From: Crotophaga sulcirostris
Lineage: Eukaryota; Chordata; Aves; Cuculiformes; Crotophagidae
Direction of reading: 5' to 3'
Assembly: GCA_013397455.1 (NCBI GenBank)
Contig: VYZB01000280.1
Coordinates: 739,730-803,729 of the forward strand
DNA length: 64,000 bases
Shown: in pieces, positions 28,494 to 41,000 of the stretch
Layout of the letters: every line of letters starts with the position of its first letter
How positions within the stretch are numbered: position 1 is the first letter of the stretch
Notes under the pieces: generated by a model
Told to the model about the DNA's origin: nothing
Seen by the model: only the letters and a program-made list of their open reading frames with translations
Database searches by the model: none
Made by a program: the position numbers and the translations under genes

Positions 28494-31400
28494 AAAATTA
28501 AACCCAAGCAGCGTTTTCCATCACCTAATGAGTTATGAGTTATAGTATCAACCGCAGCAAATGTGGGGAAGAGGTTAACTAGACACCTCAGAGCCTCAAC
28601 TGCCACTATTTAGTGATAAGAACTGAAGAATTTTTTAAAAGCGTAGACTAGGATAGTAGGATGGTTTACTATAATCTATAAAAACCCTTATAATAAAAAT
28701 GCAACAAAACTAGCTGTTCAACACCTGATAATATAAAATTAGATTGGTCAAGGGTTTTGTAACTCGGGAAAAAAATATAATTACAAAAACCAGAATCTAG
28801 CTACTTTGTTTTTTATACTAATACCTTGACACCATTTCTTTAGTTTGTTTGGGTTTTTTTCGTAACAGCTTTCTGCAGGAACAATAGTTTTTCTAACACC
28901 AGAAGAACCATCATGCTGCAGTTCTTTCCACCCTGCTTCCCCTTGCTTTACAAATTCATTTATCATCTCAGTTTTCAATTTTACATTATTTGACTACAAA
29001 ATCACTTGTAAACACAGAAACAATCACACACCAGAAACACAGATCTGGAACTTTGGAAATCTGGAGCTAAAAGGCTTGCCAACTGGCACATCACAAAAAA
29101 AGCGGATGAACAAATCCTGTTCTTCAAAGCCTATTACAGCCTGTTGATTAAATTTAATGGTAAAACAAACATATTAATGATCTACACCCACAAAAATAAA
29201 GCAAGTTCATACTTCCCATCTGGTATGCAACTGCATCATGCCTTCTCTTCTGCATGTAAAAAAACTTGGTTTGTATGTTAAGACAAGACAAATGCTGTTT
29301 TCTAAACCCAGTCGAATGAACCTACCAACACCACAAGTAACTGCAGACGAGACTTTCTGAAGCAGCTCCAGTTTAACAAGCTCATGTCTAGCCCTCTAAC
29401 AAGTCTTGTTCAAGGACATCATATTAGGTCTTTGCACAATAACTGAGGGCATTAAACCCTGCAAGTTCATTAACTCTCCAGTCCCCACTGAAGAAAAAAA
29501 TATATGCAATTCTATCTCTACACTTAACGATCAGAATCTTTAATTGGGTAGCCATAAATACATATGGTGAAGAACCAGATACAGGTGGTCTGTATTTCAA
29601 TGTTACCATTACGAAAGCTCAAGGAAAATATTTGAACAAATGAGAAACTCCATGTATCTATGAATTTCCATATTCCATCAGAAACACTTTTATTAACATG
29701 TATGAAGAAAATACCACTTTAAAATTTAAACCTTCTCCTAAATTAACACATTTTTAAAACTGCTCTCAGCTACATCTATTATCCCAACAAAAAATTCCAA
29801 AATAATAAAGCAGAATTGTACAAATGATGGAGTGTTCTGTAAAACCAAAACAAATTCCTATGTTATCTGAAGCAATAAACCCTAACCATTTATACTTGAA
29901 CTGACCCAATCAGAAAGATGATTAATGGAAAGACATTGACAAAAATAACACTGTTTCTGGACTAAAATCTTTCAGAAGAAATATGGTCTTTAAAACATGG
30001 ATAAGAGATTTTAGTTGCACTGTCACACCATGTGTTCATCAGTTTAAAAATCTGGGCACATCCTAAATTTCAAACTTATCATTTGAGGCTGCCATACTGA
30101 TAGGCCATCAGGCACTGCACTAATTCTCCTATCCAAGAAGCTTTCAACAGCTACTGGAATTTTTAACCAGCATGGTACCTTATAAAGAAAAGAAATTAGA
30201 GGTATTTAATAGCCATGCTGCCAGGAACTGTTGCAGCCAGAAGAAAAGAGACAATCACTTCCCTTGATGGAAAAGCAGACCTGTACTAATGCTATACACA
30301 AAGTCAGACAAAGCTAAGAACACTGGGACAATAGACGTATTCCCATTACAAACTTATTACCTTATTTTGCTACTGTTCTTGGTTCTTTTCAAGCTCCATA
30401 TAGGTCAACATAACTCTGTGCAATCTAAGGATTTTTGCCATCCATTCCACTAGTTCTGAACCTTCTGACAGCCTTTCTTCAAGAAACCCAATTAAAAAAC
30501 ATGATGAATACTACGTCTTTGTAGGTAATCCTGACAGCTATGTATTTTTTAAGCAGTACTCACTAAACATTGAGAAAATAGTTTCTAAAACTCAGGGTTT
30601 TTTCCACCCCTCAAAGAAAAAGAGGTTTAAAATCATGCTGTTTCTCCAATCCCAACTAATACTTTGCAGTCTGTGAATAAATCTGACAAAAAAAGAAGAG
30701 AGTTCTGAGAGGTTTTAAACTCCTGTTAAAATCTGTGGCTGGGGTAAGGACAAGACCAAGGGTTACACCCCACAGCAGCTCCAGCAGTCACATATGCCAC
30801 TTTCACAGGAACAGCACAAAATCCCAAATCAGGGAGCATCATGTACCACATAAGAAATACAAGGCTTGTCTAGTGAAACGCTAGAGGACTTAGGACAAAA
30901 ACCTATAGGAAACTATGCTTGCTTGGTTCCGCTTTTCATCTGATGATTTATTGAAATAAAACAACTACAAGTCTTTCCATTTGTCTATGGCCTATTGCTG
31001 TTTCCCTCAAAACAGTTTACATCTCACAAATTAGGAGTGACTTCGTTACAAAAGTAGTTTTCTCCTGTGAGTTTTTGCTTTAGCTTAAACTTCTTACTTA
31101 GAGATCTAAAAGTTAACCTATTATTCCTCTGTATCTCAACTCTTCATACAAGTTATTCATCACAGTACCACGTAGCCTTTATTTTCTTCCTTATCTGCAC
31201 TGCAATTAGCTAGTATATAATGAAGTACTGCAACAGCGGATCAGAGTAAACAATAAGAACAAAAGAACCAAGAACACGATTCAGCTTTCATGAAGATGTA
31301 CGTACGCAAATTATAAAGAGCAGTAGACGGTACTGTAATTTCTGAATTCAACATTTCATAGTTTTCCAAGAAACATCAGCAAGTCTTCAAAAATCACATA

Positions 31401-34400
31401 CCCAGACATAGATCTTGGAAGGTTTCCACACATCATCTCTCGTGTGTTTAATATAAAGCAGAATAAGACTCTAAAATGCTCTACATTTCTGTCCTAGGAG
31501 CTAATAACACGGGGTGGTTCTTGATTTATTGCAAGTCTCCTTGAAAACTTCTGCTTCATTTCCCTAATAAGAATTTTTAAAACTTGGAAACAAGAGTTTG
31601 GCACAAAAAAGGTATGAGTTATCCCAATAAATCAATGTGTTAAGTTTTCTAGAAAAGACAACTATCATTGAACGTAAACCTGACAACCGTTACAAAGTGA
31701 GACTCCTGCCTCCCTAATGCAGCTCTATAGACAGATTATCGCTCCATCTTAGCGTACAGTGCTACACACAGCATAGAATTCCACATCATTGTCAAAGTAG
31801 GCCATAGTGCGTAGCTGTGAATTCACCTGGTACACTACAACTACATAATTCTGCCACAAGATGACACAGAAGAAAGCTTCTCCCTCCAAGATAACCTTCT
31901 TTTTATCACTTGATCATCTAAGCGTATTTCAAACTGACAAGTCTTTGGAAATTAATTTAATATTAAAAGCACAAATACCACAAGGTAAACTGTGTGAATT
32001 TATAATGTACAGTTCATATACTTTACTGTGTGAACTGCTGCATAACTAGTTTTAGTCACGTTAAATCTGCACCAAACTAGTGCAAGTCACTAAATCACAA
32101 GAAAATCTGCAAAGAAAATTCACTGTGGAAGAGAAAAGCTCACAAACTCCACAGCATTTATCAAAAAAAGAATGACAGTCTGCTTTCCTGGCAGTGTCAC
32201 ACTGTCTGGTTGATGTGCTTTTGCTAACTATGTTTTTGTTAAAAGTGGCAAACTTGGTATTATTGAAGTGGCAGAAAGAGGAGAAGGTTGAGGCCTATCT
32301 TTTAGATGTAGAATCTGAAAATCACTGTCCAAAATACCAACTCTTGTTGGCAGCTCTTCACTGCCATCTGCAATGTAAGGGGAAGAGGCAACAATAGAGA
32401 GAGTTGATACAACAGCACAGTCCATGCAGGCTTTAACTGGAAATAATTAACAAGCGATAAAGCTTTTAAAGAATGAGAAAAAGGGAATTCAGTAAAACAT
32501 TCTATCACTGCGAAATTGAAGCGTTAACTAACGCCAAGTTAAACACATACACCCCTAACTATTTTCTTTTGAGTCGTATAGGCCACAGACTGCTAAAAGA
32601 ACAAAAAGCCCTCAGTGCTTTATTGGCAAGATGCATTTGATAATGTGCAACTTCCTACCAACATTAACAAATATTTGGGGCAGAGAATCTTATGGTCTTC
32701 AAGACTTCTATCTAAATTATGTTCAGACTGTCTGAGAAGCTGTCATCGTGACTTTGTACACCCAAAACAAAAGATTAAACACCAAGCTCACCATTAACCC
32801 ACAGGACAGATTTCTGATGGTTACAGAGATTAAAAAAAATAACAACCTCAGGTCTCACAAATCCCATAAGAAACTCAAAACAGTACAATTTACAGAAGAA
32901 AACATTCAGGGAACGTGAATTAATAGATTCCCAAAGGGGTCATATATTTCTGAAAATGTTTTCGAAGTCTTTTGTGCACAAACCGCAGTAAGAAGTTCAG
33001 TTTAGGCACAGGAACTTGAAGATCTCTAAATATTATAGCAAAAAAAAGTTATTAAGAGATTTAAACAAGGTTCCTCAAGGAATAATTACTGATAAAGAAT
33101 ATTTAGCAAACAGGCTGGTGTAATATTCTAGTAGCTTGCTCTATGATCCAAATAGTTATTCCACGTACTTTATTTCTTTTGATATAGAACTGACCTCTTC
33201 AGTGTATGACTTGGAAGCCTCCAAAAGCATAGGTAAATGTAGTCACAGCACATACATTAAAGTAAAATTAAATGGAAAAAGGGAAAAGGAGGATGACCAG
33301 TGCTTAGGATGTTTATCACCAGCACAAGAACAGAGACTAATAAAAGAGTTCTGAACTTGGGCCTAAACTTTGTATTTGGACATCTAAAAAGGAAAGTTGT
33401 TTTGGTAAAGAGTGAGGACATCAGTTGTTCCCAACTGGAGAGGTGACTGTTACAGGAAAAAGTGCAGAGTACTCAAATCTAAGCTGAAAATAAAAAGGAT
33501 ATTTTAACTTTTAAAACAGAGATCAAGAAACATATTAGGTTCTGTGTAATTTTTATTTACAGATAAGGTAACTTTTAAAAAGATTCGACTATACTCATCC
33601 AAAGTAACCAGGCTCAATGAATATTTCTGAGGTAACAGTCTGCAACAGGCACAGTTAGAGTGAGCAGAGTGCATTCCTCTTACATAAAATCTTCTACTCC
33701 AAACACTTAGGGTAGTAAGGCTACACTCCATCTCTTCTTTCATAAATGCATGAACTGAAAAATATCATAATAAAATGTGATTATGACGCTGAGATTTTTT
33801 TTATCTTAAAATACCTATTATAAAAACAGCAATGGTGAAAGTAAAAGAAAAAAATAATATAGGGACCAAGTATTGGCCTTGTGGAAAAAGGGTAATGTTT
33901 GTGGCAAGTTTGGGTTGTTTTCCTTACCTTACATGGATGAGTCCCACAACATAAAGCAAGGGACTATATTTTCTGTAGAGCTCGAGTAGCACACCTGAAA
34001 CGTTGCACTGAGAATAACATACTAAAAATAGATTCAAAATAGTTTTCACTTATTTATAGATCTCAGAGAACGATGAAAAAGATGAGAAGATGGAAAAACA
34101 GGCTGATAAAAGATGAATTAAGCAGTATATCTTGTCTAGAATGGTATGACATTAAAGTTGCCTATATACTTCTGTAGTGGAGAAAAGAAAGTAATTATTT
34201 AAATTATTAATTTTTTCTAGCTATAAAAATATGAATGATGAGGGAAAAGTTGTTAGACAAACGAGTCATTTGATAAGCATGTTTCTGTGGCTGGAATCAT
34301 CTCCATACTAAAATGACAGGCACATCAAGATTCAGATAAATTTAAAACCACATTAGGCAATTGATACATAAAGGTACTGCAGGTCAAATTTACTCTTTCA

Positions 34401-34915
34401 TCTAAGTGGATTAGATTACTTAACCGATTTTCCATCTCCAAATTCTAACCCCAAAATAAGCACAGATACTATTCCAGCAAGAGTCCTTAGAACTAGAGCA
34501 CATAAAACAAACTCCATGGTATTTGTGGTGAATAGAAGTAAAATGAGAAGTAATTAGAATGATGATGAACTCATTAACTCAAAACAGCCACATAAATAAA
34601 AGTGAAGCAAGTTTAAAAAACTCGTCTAAAATAGCTGATGTGACTTTTCCAGAGGACAGATGAATCAGTCTGGTTTAACTCGAAATGAAATGTGGAAATA
34701 GTTGCGAGTTGTCCATGGATCAGTGTCTCATTCTAATTCTAAGTAACATCATGAAACTGGTACAAAAGTTACCTTCAAGATAAATTAATTCTACATTCAT
34801 AAACAGCATACCAAGCTTCTGACAGCTCTACAGAAAGCTGCAAAGCTTGATGCCAAAGAAATGGATTTACGTTATTTTAAAAAGCACATCGATGAAAAAT
34901 CTGTTCTTTTCTTAC

Positions 34916-35091
34916 CATCGTACTTTATTGCACGTCTGTGTAGCGCCAAGAGGAGAACCTGCCACCATGGGGACTTGGATGGGGCTATGCTGTTTGTTCA
35001 TGACAAGATCCAACTTCTCTTCCAATGATTTACAGGTAGCCTCTAGAGCCAGCAATTTTGCCTCAATGCTATCCAACCGCAGGCATATTGT
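34916..35091 (-). CDS. BANP: BANP coding exon 3 (coiled coil), short acceptor form
   Basis: This exon of 176 bases encodes residues 56-113 plus two bases of a cysteine codon, beginning TICLRLDSIEAKL and ending ATQTCNKVR. The first half has heptad-like spacing of leucines and isoleucines with charged residues between, consistent with the coiled-coil oligomerisation segment of BANP. The second half (QHSPIQVPMVAGSPLG) is proline- and glycine-rich linker. The acceptor AG is at 35093-35092 and the donor G|GTAAG at 34915. A second acceptor 24 bases upstream gives a longer form, listed separately. The downstream intron is the longest here at 17 kb. Protein match, borders and reading frame all agree. 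Confidence 0.96.
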
Positions 35092-35115
35092 CTGATTAAT
35101 GGAATACAGGAATGA
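35092..35115 (-). CDS. BANP: BANP exon 3 alternative 24-base 5' extension
   Basis: A second acceptor, TTTCTAG with AG at 35117-35116, lies 24 bases before the short form's acceptor. The extra bases translate in frame to SFLYSINQ, with no stop, and are followed directly by TICLRL. From memory of the family, mammalian BANP has isoforms with and without this same octapeptide at this point, so the site is probably used. The pyrimidine tract before this acceptor is better than the one before the inner acceptor. Use in this species is inferred. Confidence 0.8.
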
Positions 35116-36419
35116 CTAGAAAGGGGAGAATGCAAAAGAAACTGATTTTAAAGACTTACACATTTATCTTCACCAGCATACGTGTAAGGAAGCTCCAGAT
35201 AAACATGACTGGAAAACAATTCTAAAGAAATTAGCGGTATGCCTACTGACAATATTCAGCCACGTACAAAACTGATGACATCCAGGAGCATTTTAGCATT
35301 CTCAGATTCTTCCAGATCTTTATTTAGAAGCCAAAAGCACCCGAGCCAAACACATTTTCACCTAAGCGCTTTGTTAGTATGATTTCATATACCACAAAAA
35401 ACGACATGCCAAAGCCTTTCACTCAATACATGAAAAAACAAAACTATTACAAATCTATGAATGCATTGCCCTGGATGAAGTTAAATAAGATTTTTCCTGC
35501 CTTAACAGATAAATTCAGATGATTACAGTGGAAATTATATCAACACAAATAACCTCAGAGACAATTAATGCTGCTTACTTCAGTTTTCTCCTGGACAGCA
35601 AACCAAGAAAAGCAAATAAATAAAATCTGTTTTCCTAAGCAATTTTATTCAAAAGAAATCATATTCTACTTGGTTTCTCTTGGGGAACATAGCCCATTAA
35701 AGGGTAATGTTACACAGATTCTCCTTTACAAACAGCAACCATGCCATCTTGTGGCCGTCCATGACACCTAACACACTAAATCAAGCTGGTTTCACAGTGC
35801 TTGCTCACTCGGTGCTCTTTCAATACTGACCTTCACTTTCTAGGACTATTTCAAAAACACAGAATTACATCCTATTTAATGGGTGTGGCAGTAAAATATT
35901 ACTTATAAATTTACGCTCCAAGACAAAAACATTACATTAAGCACATTAGGGAGAACCGAAAGGGAAGATCTTCAAGTACAGAAAACCTTGAGCCTGAACC
36001 AAATACGGTTCAAATATTAGGAGAATTGTATTAATTTAAAATAATAATTTAAAACAAGCTGGAAGTATCTACAAATTTGGATACAAATACATGTGCAAGT
36101 TTATCTTTTAGGTCAACTTTATTTATTTTATCAAAACAAATGTACCAATAGTGATGTTTGAGTCATTGGAATTAATTCTGAAGAAATTTTATATTGCACG
36201 TAAAATTCTTGCTACTGATTTTACACTGGAAGATTAGAAAAATCAAGCAGAACTTAAAACTTATGCACAAAAATGAACAAAAATTTACAAGAAGACTACG
36301 AGTAATTCAAATATCATGTATAAACAGTGTATTCTACATGCTTTTCTTTTAATGTATCTCCCCAATAAACTGACTTAAGTGGTATTACAAATAAAAGCAG
36401 AAAAAGGCTTTATCATAAC
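35116..36419 (-). other. BANP: BANP intron between exons 2 and 3
   Basis: A 1.3-kb intron with a GTTATG donor and two alternative acceptors at its 3' end. No repeats or other genes were seen. Confidence 0.85.
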
Positions 36420-36514
36420 CTTAATAGAGGGATCCTGGCAGTTAATTTCTATACGCTGACGTTTTAGAGTAGGCTCTACATCATCATCTGTCACTTCATG
36501 GTTCTCCAACACAA
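36420..36514 (-). CDS. BANP: BANP coding exon 2 (NLS-containing)
   Basis: This 95-base exon lies between acceptor CACAG (AG at 36516-36515) and donor AAG|GTTATG. With the single base carried over from the start exon it encodes residues 24-55, from VVLENHEVTDDD to NCQDPSIK, with no stop. It contains a run of acidic residues followed by LKRQRIEI. The basic KRQR cluster is a plausible nuclear localisation signal and is conserved in vertebrate BANP. The exon ends on a codon boundary, so the following exon can start at either of two in-frame acceptors. The flanking introns are short: 1.4 kb upstream and 1.3 kb downstream. Assignment rests on near-identity to the known BANP protein and on the phase match. 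Confidence 0.95.
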
Positions 36515-37926
36515 CTGTGAAGAAAAATAAGCATTGCCATAGTTTATAATAAAAGAGGACATGGCTGAAATTAAAAATACATTAAACGGATAAAACAAAA
36601 AAAGAAGGCACTTAATATATTTTATGTACTCTTTCACACTTAATTGGGGTTTTGAGTAAATTTAACAACATTTTACTGCTTCTCAAAAAAACATTAAACC
36701 AAAGCTAAGACTTGATTTCAAACACTAAGGATGCAACACTGAAGCATTACCTTGGATTTTGTCATTAGGAATTTACCACAAGGTAGGAGTGCTGCCACAT
36801 GAGCTGTTCTGCTTTGACAGATTCTATAGGTTTCTTAACCCTCATGTTCATACAAAACCATAAGAAGTACTACTGAAGTTCTGTACAAAGACAGGATTAC
36901 TACTGTGTGTAGTAGTGGGTTCTTTTTCTTCACTATGGATTAATAAAATCCTGCGAGATTTCCAAAATCAATATTTACACCTGCAGACCTGTAGGTTCTA
37001 ACAGCCTTCCATCTGAAAATAAACATTTTGAAGAAAACAGTAACAAAAAACAACTGCAATTAGAACTGGAAGGTCTGGTTGGTAAAATCAAGACACAGAG
37101 CCCTTAACAGCTTCATGGTCAGAGAATCACCAGAGATGGAACCAGGCTTGAGTTCCTTTACTAAACTAAACAACGGAAGACTTATCTGAAGTCGACCGTA
37201 CTGCAGGTGATAATCCTGAACACTGAGTTACCAGCTAGGCTGGGACAGACAGGTTCCAGCTTCTCCTCCAACTCTTTGGGAACATTTCTGAAGTAACATT
37301 TTTGTTCTGCATCAGAAAAAGGAGTTTTCTGATACGTGTTTCTGTTTTCCATAGCTGTAGTTACTGTTCTTTCAGTCACTTACTGACATGTAGTGGTAGC
37401 ATAGGATCAATGTCTATAGCAGATCAGCACGTTTTCGCTTAGCAGGCCACATTCTAAGCAAGGGATATTGCAAATTCCCTTGAATTGCTTTCACAAGTGT
37501 TTTTCAGTTTTACTGTCATATGTTATACATACAAAGAATTTGAATAATTTATGAGAGAGACTATTTTACAAGTCAAACAAAAATCCATAATAGATGAGAG
37601 ATAGCTCTCATTTAAGACATATATTTTGTCAGGAAAAAAAAAGTTCTTGTAGTAGGTCATATTTCATTCCAAGTTTTTGGCACTAGTCAACTTATAAACA
37701 AAAAAAGCCCCAGGCAATAAAATTAAAAAATAATCTGACCTAAAAAGGTTATACAAGTTAAGTTACTGAAAAATTAGTATATAGTCTTAATATAGTGTCT
37801 CTCGGAATAAAACAGCTGCAGCACCACCTTACATTTTTAAGAAAAGCTCAACAGCAATTTGCAGATTGTTAATGGCCAAGACTATAAATGATCTTCCTCA
37901 TGCCATCTTTACCATCTCCACTGTAC
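36515..37926 (-). other. BANP: BANP intron between exons 1 and 2
   Basis: A 1.4-kb intron. A minus-strand open frame at 37182-37379 looks fairly protein-like, but it has no pyrimidine tract before it and no homology I know, so I treat it as intron. Confidence 0.8.
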
Positions 37927-37996
37927 CTGGGTTATCTGGCGTCAAGTCTTCAACAGCAATCTGAACAACATCTGCCAAATCCTGCTCTGACATCAT
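37927..37996 (-). CDS. BANP: BANP coding exon 1 (start codon exon)
   Basis: First coding exon of BANP, a nuclear matrix-associated, BEN-domain DNA-binding regulator that recognises unmethylated CGCG elements in CpG-island promoters. Read on the minus strand it opens with two consecutive ATG codons and gives residues 1-23 (MMSEQDLADVVQIAVEDLTP then DNP), which match the known vertebrate BANP amino terminus closely. It ends after one base of codon 24 at the donor G|GTACAG (donor at 37926-37925). That phase fits the next exon exactly, forming a valine codon. The first ATG has T at -3 and the second has A at -3, so initiation could use either. The region is acidic and has no recognised fold. The gene identity is firm; which ATG is used is not settled by sequence. 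Confidence 0.95.
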
Positions 37997-38071
37997 TCAG
38001 AACCAGGCAACAATATCCAGTCAAATACCACTGCAGGCCCCCAGGTAAGTAATTGTGCAAGTCATGCAATC
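37997..38071 (-). other. BANP: BANP 5' UTR part of the start exon, with a small upstream ORF
   Basis: Upstream of the BANP ATG the minus strand runs 75 bases to a good acceptor: a pyrimidine-rich tract then CAG, with AG at 38073-38072. The start exon is therefore probably 37927-38071, with a separate noncoding first exon further right. It contains an upstream ATG at 38065 that reads 14 codons to a TGA ending at 38021, 24 bases before the main ATG. The acceptor is inferred from sequence only, and no transcript was available. Confidence 0.7.
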
Positions 38072-41000
38072 CTGAAAAATAGCAACAAGAAGAGTGTTAA
38101 TACAGATCTACTTGATACACCAATACAGCATTGATTTGTTCATTCTTCCTCTATAAAAGGAGATGCAATTCTTAACAGAAGTGACCAACCTACAAAGCGA
38201 CCATTCAGTGCTATCAAGTGTTGGTTTATCCAGTAGTGTTGTCAAAGAGCCAAGGACTAAACTACCTGCACGATCCCTTTGAGTAATCTTTCTATGCTAG
38301 GACTGAGACAAGAGCTCACACTTTTCGTGCTAATCCACCTTCCTGCATTTTCCCAATGCAAAAAGAGAACATTTAGCTTCAGAGATTTGGCAGCCCACCG
38401 GTATAAAATATAATATTTATTTTTAAATTGGTTTTTTTGTTTTAACAGCTTTAAGAGCATACAAGGCCATTTCTAAATTGCAGAGTTTTAATTTACAAAT
38501 TATTACTTAGCTCTTAAGAAGCAAGCAGATTTTCATATTTAGTCTTGATGTCGCAAAAGCACATAAAGCCACGTTAGATTTGCAGTTACTGCATCCTGTG
38601 CAGAACTCTATGCACACAAGATTCTTACATGTATGAATTTAACAGGCCTCTAAAGTCACCATAAACATTCAGTGAGAACAGGGAGCTCTTCCTCGCAGCT
38701 AATTACAGCTTAACATGAAGCAAAACTTGACTTTTGTTCTTGGCTATTGAACTTGTCTGGTTTTTCTCCATCTCAATTCTTATGAAACTATTTTCAGAAT
38801 ATGGTCTTGATTTTAAAGCCAAAATATTTCTCAGCTCTGCTCCCTTGGAGTTTTCTGTCAAGGTTACTTCTCAGTGTTTTAAGCGAAACCTTCAGCCTGT
38901 AAAATTCAATTAAAATCAGTGGAACCATTCATATCTGTGCTTTCTCATAGTTTACAAAAGGAAGGGCAATGAACACCAAGAGATCAGATGATTTTTTTAC
39001 TTTTTAACCTGAAGCAAAAAGGACTAGAGAGATGATTTGAGGTTTACCAATGGAAATAGTAGCTCATCCCTTAACACTGACACCGAATCAAATCCAACTA
39101 TGCATTTTCTTCCTTCCCTCTTCCTCTTGAGCACAGGAAAACCATTAAGCCAGGCAAGTGGAATAGACATTTTTGAAGAGAGCAACATGACCTACAGGAG
39201 AATTTTGAGACCAGCCCGAGCAACCACTGCGTGCACTGAAAGCCCATCTCAAAAGGACTCCCCACATCTCAGAACTGTTTACTCAAAATACCAGCACTGC
39301 CAATACTGAGTCATTTGAAATTCTGATGATGGTGAAAGACTGTTGGGACAGCACAGCCCGTGGCAGTACGCCCAAAAAACCTGGCAATACATTAGTGCAT
39401 ATGGATGCCATTTTGGAAAATCAGATTTGCCATTTCTGAGAAATCCTGGTAAACAGCCAGGCTCAGCATAATAAAACAGCTGTGCTACAGTTACGGTTTC
39501 ATAATGTCGCATACTGCTAGTAACATTAAGAATCCTGCCCTCAACTCCAAGGAATGCATCCACCAACTCCAGACACTAAAAAAAAGACAAACTAGAACAA
39601 ACCCCAACATTTAAAATTTTATCTATTTACATGATTCAAGGTTTCACTGATACTTCACATGCTCCATTTAAACCAGTTCTAGCTACAAATACATTGTTAC
39701 AAACCATTCCAAAGAATTCGCAATGCTTTTATTTAAATCCACTTCAATACTTCATGTGATGCATGTATTTACCCTTCCAAAGTTCATTATTTTAAAAACA
39801 TCATGGAAATTAATTAAAACTTTCTTCAATACAAACAAAAAAATAACTTCACAGTTCTATCATTTGTTCTTCACCTCTCATTGGTCAAAGTCTGAAAGAA
39901 TTCAACCTCACACCAGAAAGCTACCACCAAAATATTCTGTCACAGAGCCTGAACACCAGGGCATAACAACCCAACACTGTCTGGCAGAACAGTAACTAAA
40001 CATACACAGCAATGTGGTTTTCTAACATTAATATTTATTTCCATTTAAACACATTTTATTACAATTTCAGTAAGTCAGACACAGCTCACAGGTAATTAGC
40101 CAACATCCTGACAGAAGACATTTTTGCCTTCTCAACAGGCAGAACAAAATATACTTCTGCTGTTACCAGAGGCAGTGACCTCCTGTATCAAAACATAAAG
40201 GGAAAACAACCAAATTTGATATTAACACTAGATGTGTGGATTAGGAAAGCAATGCCCAAGTGAGCTACACTGGGTACTGCAACCACAGCAGCTATCACAA
40301 CTTGAATAAAATGCCCCTCTTCGAAATTCAGAATTTCAATTTATAATAGCAAATTTTAGCAGTGATCTAACCTTGCTTGCAGAACCAAGGGTAAAAGCTT
40401 GATAAAATTTAACAGGATTAGAATTAGATTAGTTTATCAGCTTTAAAAAGACTCAGTCAACAAATTCAGAGTAACTTTGCCAATACAGCTTCCACATATT
40501 TTACTCGGTGAAGTATTTACTATCATTTCCTCATGTAAAACACTTCTTTTCCAGAAATTTGCTCTATGTGTCCAGCCATCTTTTTATTTTTTCCTCCTTT
40601 CTTTCTTCTGGATGAAATCCTAGCCCCCATTAATTCTAAATTAAGTATGTGTACATTGGCATGAAGAAGCCAATGCTGAAATATTACCTGGAACAAATCT
40701 TAAGCTATAAGAAAGAAATACGAACAGAAAGCCAGGAAGCAGAGGATAAACTACAACAGGGACATGAAGTGTGCCCACTTTTTCTTTCCCGACCCACATG
40801 TGGAAGTTGGATCAACAGAACAGTATTTCTTAGTCAATTTGTCATTATTTGGGGGAAGGGTATGAGAAGACAGCTTATCCCAGACAATGGAAAATATCTC
40901 ATTAACACACAGACTACAGGAGGCCTTGGCCAGCCAAACTCAAAATGAATCCAGCTGAGCTATTTAGGTGGATGTCCATCACACTCATCACTACCCAGGG

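Larger units (their letters stand above)
17878..34915 (-). other. BANP: BANP intron between exons 3 and 4
   Basis: A 17.0-kb intron separating the coiled-coil exon from exon 4. It is AT-rich with no CR1 or other recognisable mobile element. It contains a G/C hairpin (19961-19987), an AT palindrome (26931-26954), a purine-rich simple repeat (28457-28493) and several A or T runs. All open frames are short and resemble nothing. Confidence 0.8.

Noticed and set aside
34847..35095. Plus-strand open frame overlapping BANP exon 3
   Set aside because: It is the antisense shadow of a confirmed minus-strand exon, with no independent support.
37182..37379. Minus-strand frame of 65 codons in the BANP exon 1-2 intron, considered as an extra exon
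   Set aside because: It has no pyrimidine tract and acceptor before it, and the flanking exons already join in phase without it.
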